A stretch of DNA of 64,000 bases from Verrucomicrobiota bacterium (GTDB taxonomy: Bacteria; Verrucomicrobiota; Kiritimatiellia; RFP12; UBA1067), in assembly GCA_023269675.1 (NCBI GenBank), contig JAHFSX010000005.1, positions 186,001-250,000 on the forward strand, read 5' to 3'. Below are positions 63,663 through 64,000 of the stretch, piece by piece. Both the position numbers and the translations under genes were made by a program. Below the pieces are notes generated by a model. It was given only the letters and a program-made list of their open reading frames with translations, had not been told where the DNA came from and ran no database searches. The stretch's first letter is position 1. Each line of letters begins with the position of its first letter.

Positions 63663-63734
63663 CGTTCGATGAAGTTGCATAACGTGGCGTCTTGTTTTTT
63701 TGAGACGGAATAAACGATTGTGCGGGAGATAATC

Positions 63735-64000
63735 ATGGATAAAGTGATGAGAGATTCTCGTTGTGCGCGTTTTAGCCGCATCTTCAACAAGTACAGTGCT
63801 TTGTTCGCTACACTTCTTTTATCGTTTTTGTCAGTCTACATCATATTGGGCTGGATCACGTTCGAAGACTTACGCAAATATTGTGTAGACAACAAACTCG
63901 ACTTCGAGAGCACTTTGACTGCTTTAGTGCCATCTGAAACCATGGGAGACTTGAAGATGGATGCTGAGGGTATCTCGATAAAAGATTATCATTCAGGTAC
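63735..64000 (+). CDS. Membrane-anchored cargo protein (3' end beyond window)
   Basis: 88 codons visible. ATG 63735 after GGGAG. A basic N-terminus (RDSRCARFSRIFNKY) precedes one transmembrane helix (about residues 22-41, ALFATLLLSFLSVYIILGWI), then an exported or cytoplasmic region that continues out of the window. No family recognised. It belongs to the third rightward cargo cassette and shares AT-rich composition with the NACHT and M48 genes. Confidence 0.6.
   Translation, partial: MDKVMRDSRCARFSRIFNKYSALFATLLLSFLSVYIILGWITFEDLRKYCVDNKLDFESTLTALVPSETMGDLKMDAEGISIKDYHSG

Larger units (their letters stand above)
44382..64000. mobile_element. Prophage (tailed, podovirus-like) integrated at tRNA-Asp; right end outside window
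   Basis: Bounded on the left by tRNA-Asp and a tyrosine integrase. Contains leftward portal, scaffold-like, capsid, adaptor, gp10-like and lysis-type genes, with rightward and leftward cargo cassettes between them. Terminase, early genes and the right attachment site are not in the window, so the element extends further. Cargo regions are visibly AT-richer than virion genes. No repeat of the tRNA 3' end was found at the right side. Confidence 0.85.

Overview
The window is GC-rich chromosomal DNA of a bacterium from the PVC superphylum, most likely Kiritimatiellota or Lentisphaerota. The evidence is gene content: many exported Gfo/Idh/MocA oxidoreductases with Tat signals, a ThuA protein, formylglycine-generating-enzyme (SUMF1) domains joined to InlB-type repeats, parallel beta-helix proteins including a GH110-like galactosidase, a PL8 polysaccharide lyase, LamG and golvesin-type domains. 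Assignment to a phylum is inference.

Positions 1-44221 are host chromosome. Leftward cysE and a fused metX-metW form a cysteine/methionine unit. A large SUMF1 protein and a heptose-phosphate adenylyltransferase follow, then thiH with a small zinc-ribbon gene. A sugar-oxidoreductase block (9.5-15 kb) holds two Tat Gfo/Idh/MocA proteins, ThuA and a lipoprotein relative. From 15 to 39 kb there is a run of exported enzymes (FAD oxidoreductase with three golvesin-like domains, SGNH esterase, GH110-like enzyme, a third Tat oxidoreductase, an 1830-aa LamG protein, PL8 lyase, SHD1-like protein, beta-helix protein) with larC and small membrane proteins in between. Housekeeping genes close the host part: a YqeY-type gene, rsmE, dnaJ, grpE, a Dpm1-like glycosyltransferase and a UbiA prenyltransferase.

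From tRNA-Asp (44305-44381) to the right edge is a prophage. A tyrosine integrase lies just inside the tRNA. Virion genes run leftward: portal, scaffold-like protein, N4-gp56-type capsid protein, structural protein, adaptor, P22-gp10-like protein, collagen-like protein and lysis-type membrane proteins. Terminase and the far attachment site are outside the window.

Between the virion units sit AT-richer cargo cassettes: a NACHT NTPase, a small membrane protein plus M48 metallopeptidase, and a third membrane protein cut by the window edge, all rightward. A further leftward cargo region holds a cPLA2/patatin-like lipoprotein and an amidohydrolase plus SLATT-like membrane protein pair. The three rightward cassettes begin with a related promoter (TTGAAA, 17-18 bp, TACCGT or TAAAGT), and two also share a longer leader. 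Back to back with each is a conserved GGTGACAWACTTTC element facing the leftward virion operons. I read this as a repeated moron architecture carrying candidate defence genes.

Two dispersed repeat systems also stand out: a two-hairpin element in intergenic gaps, and short degenerate tandem repeats (GTTGAACGTT-like and CTTCTGAC-like blocks). Both occur in host and prophage, and in the prophage the tandem repeats are translated.
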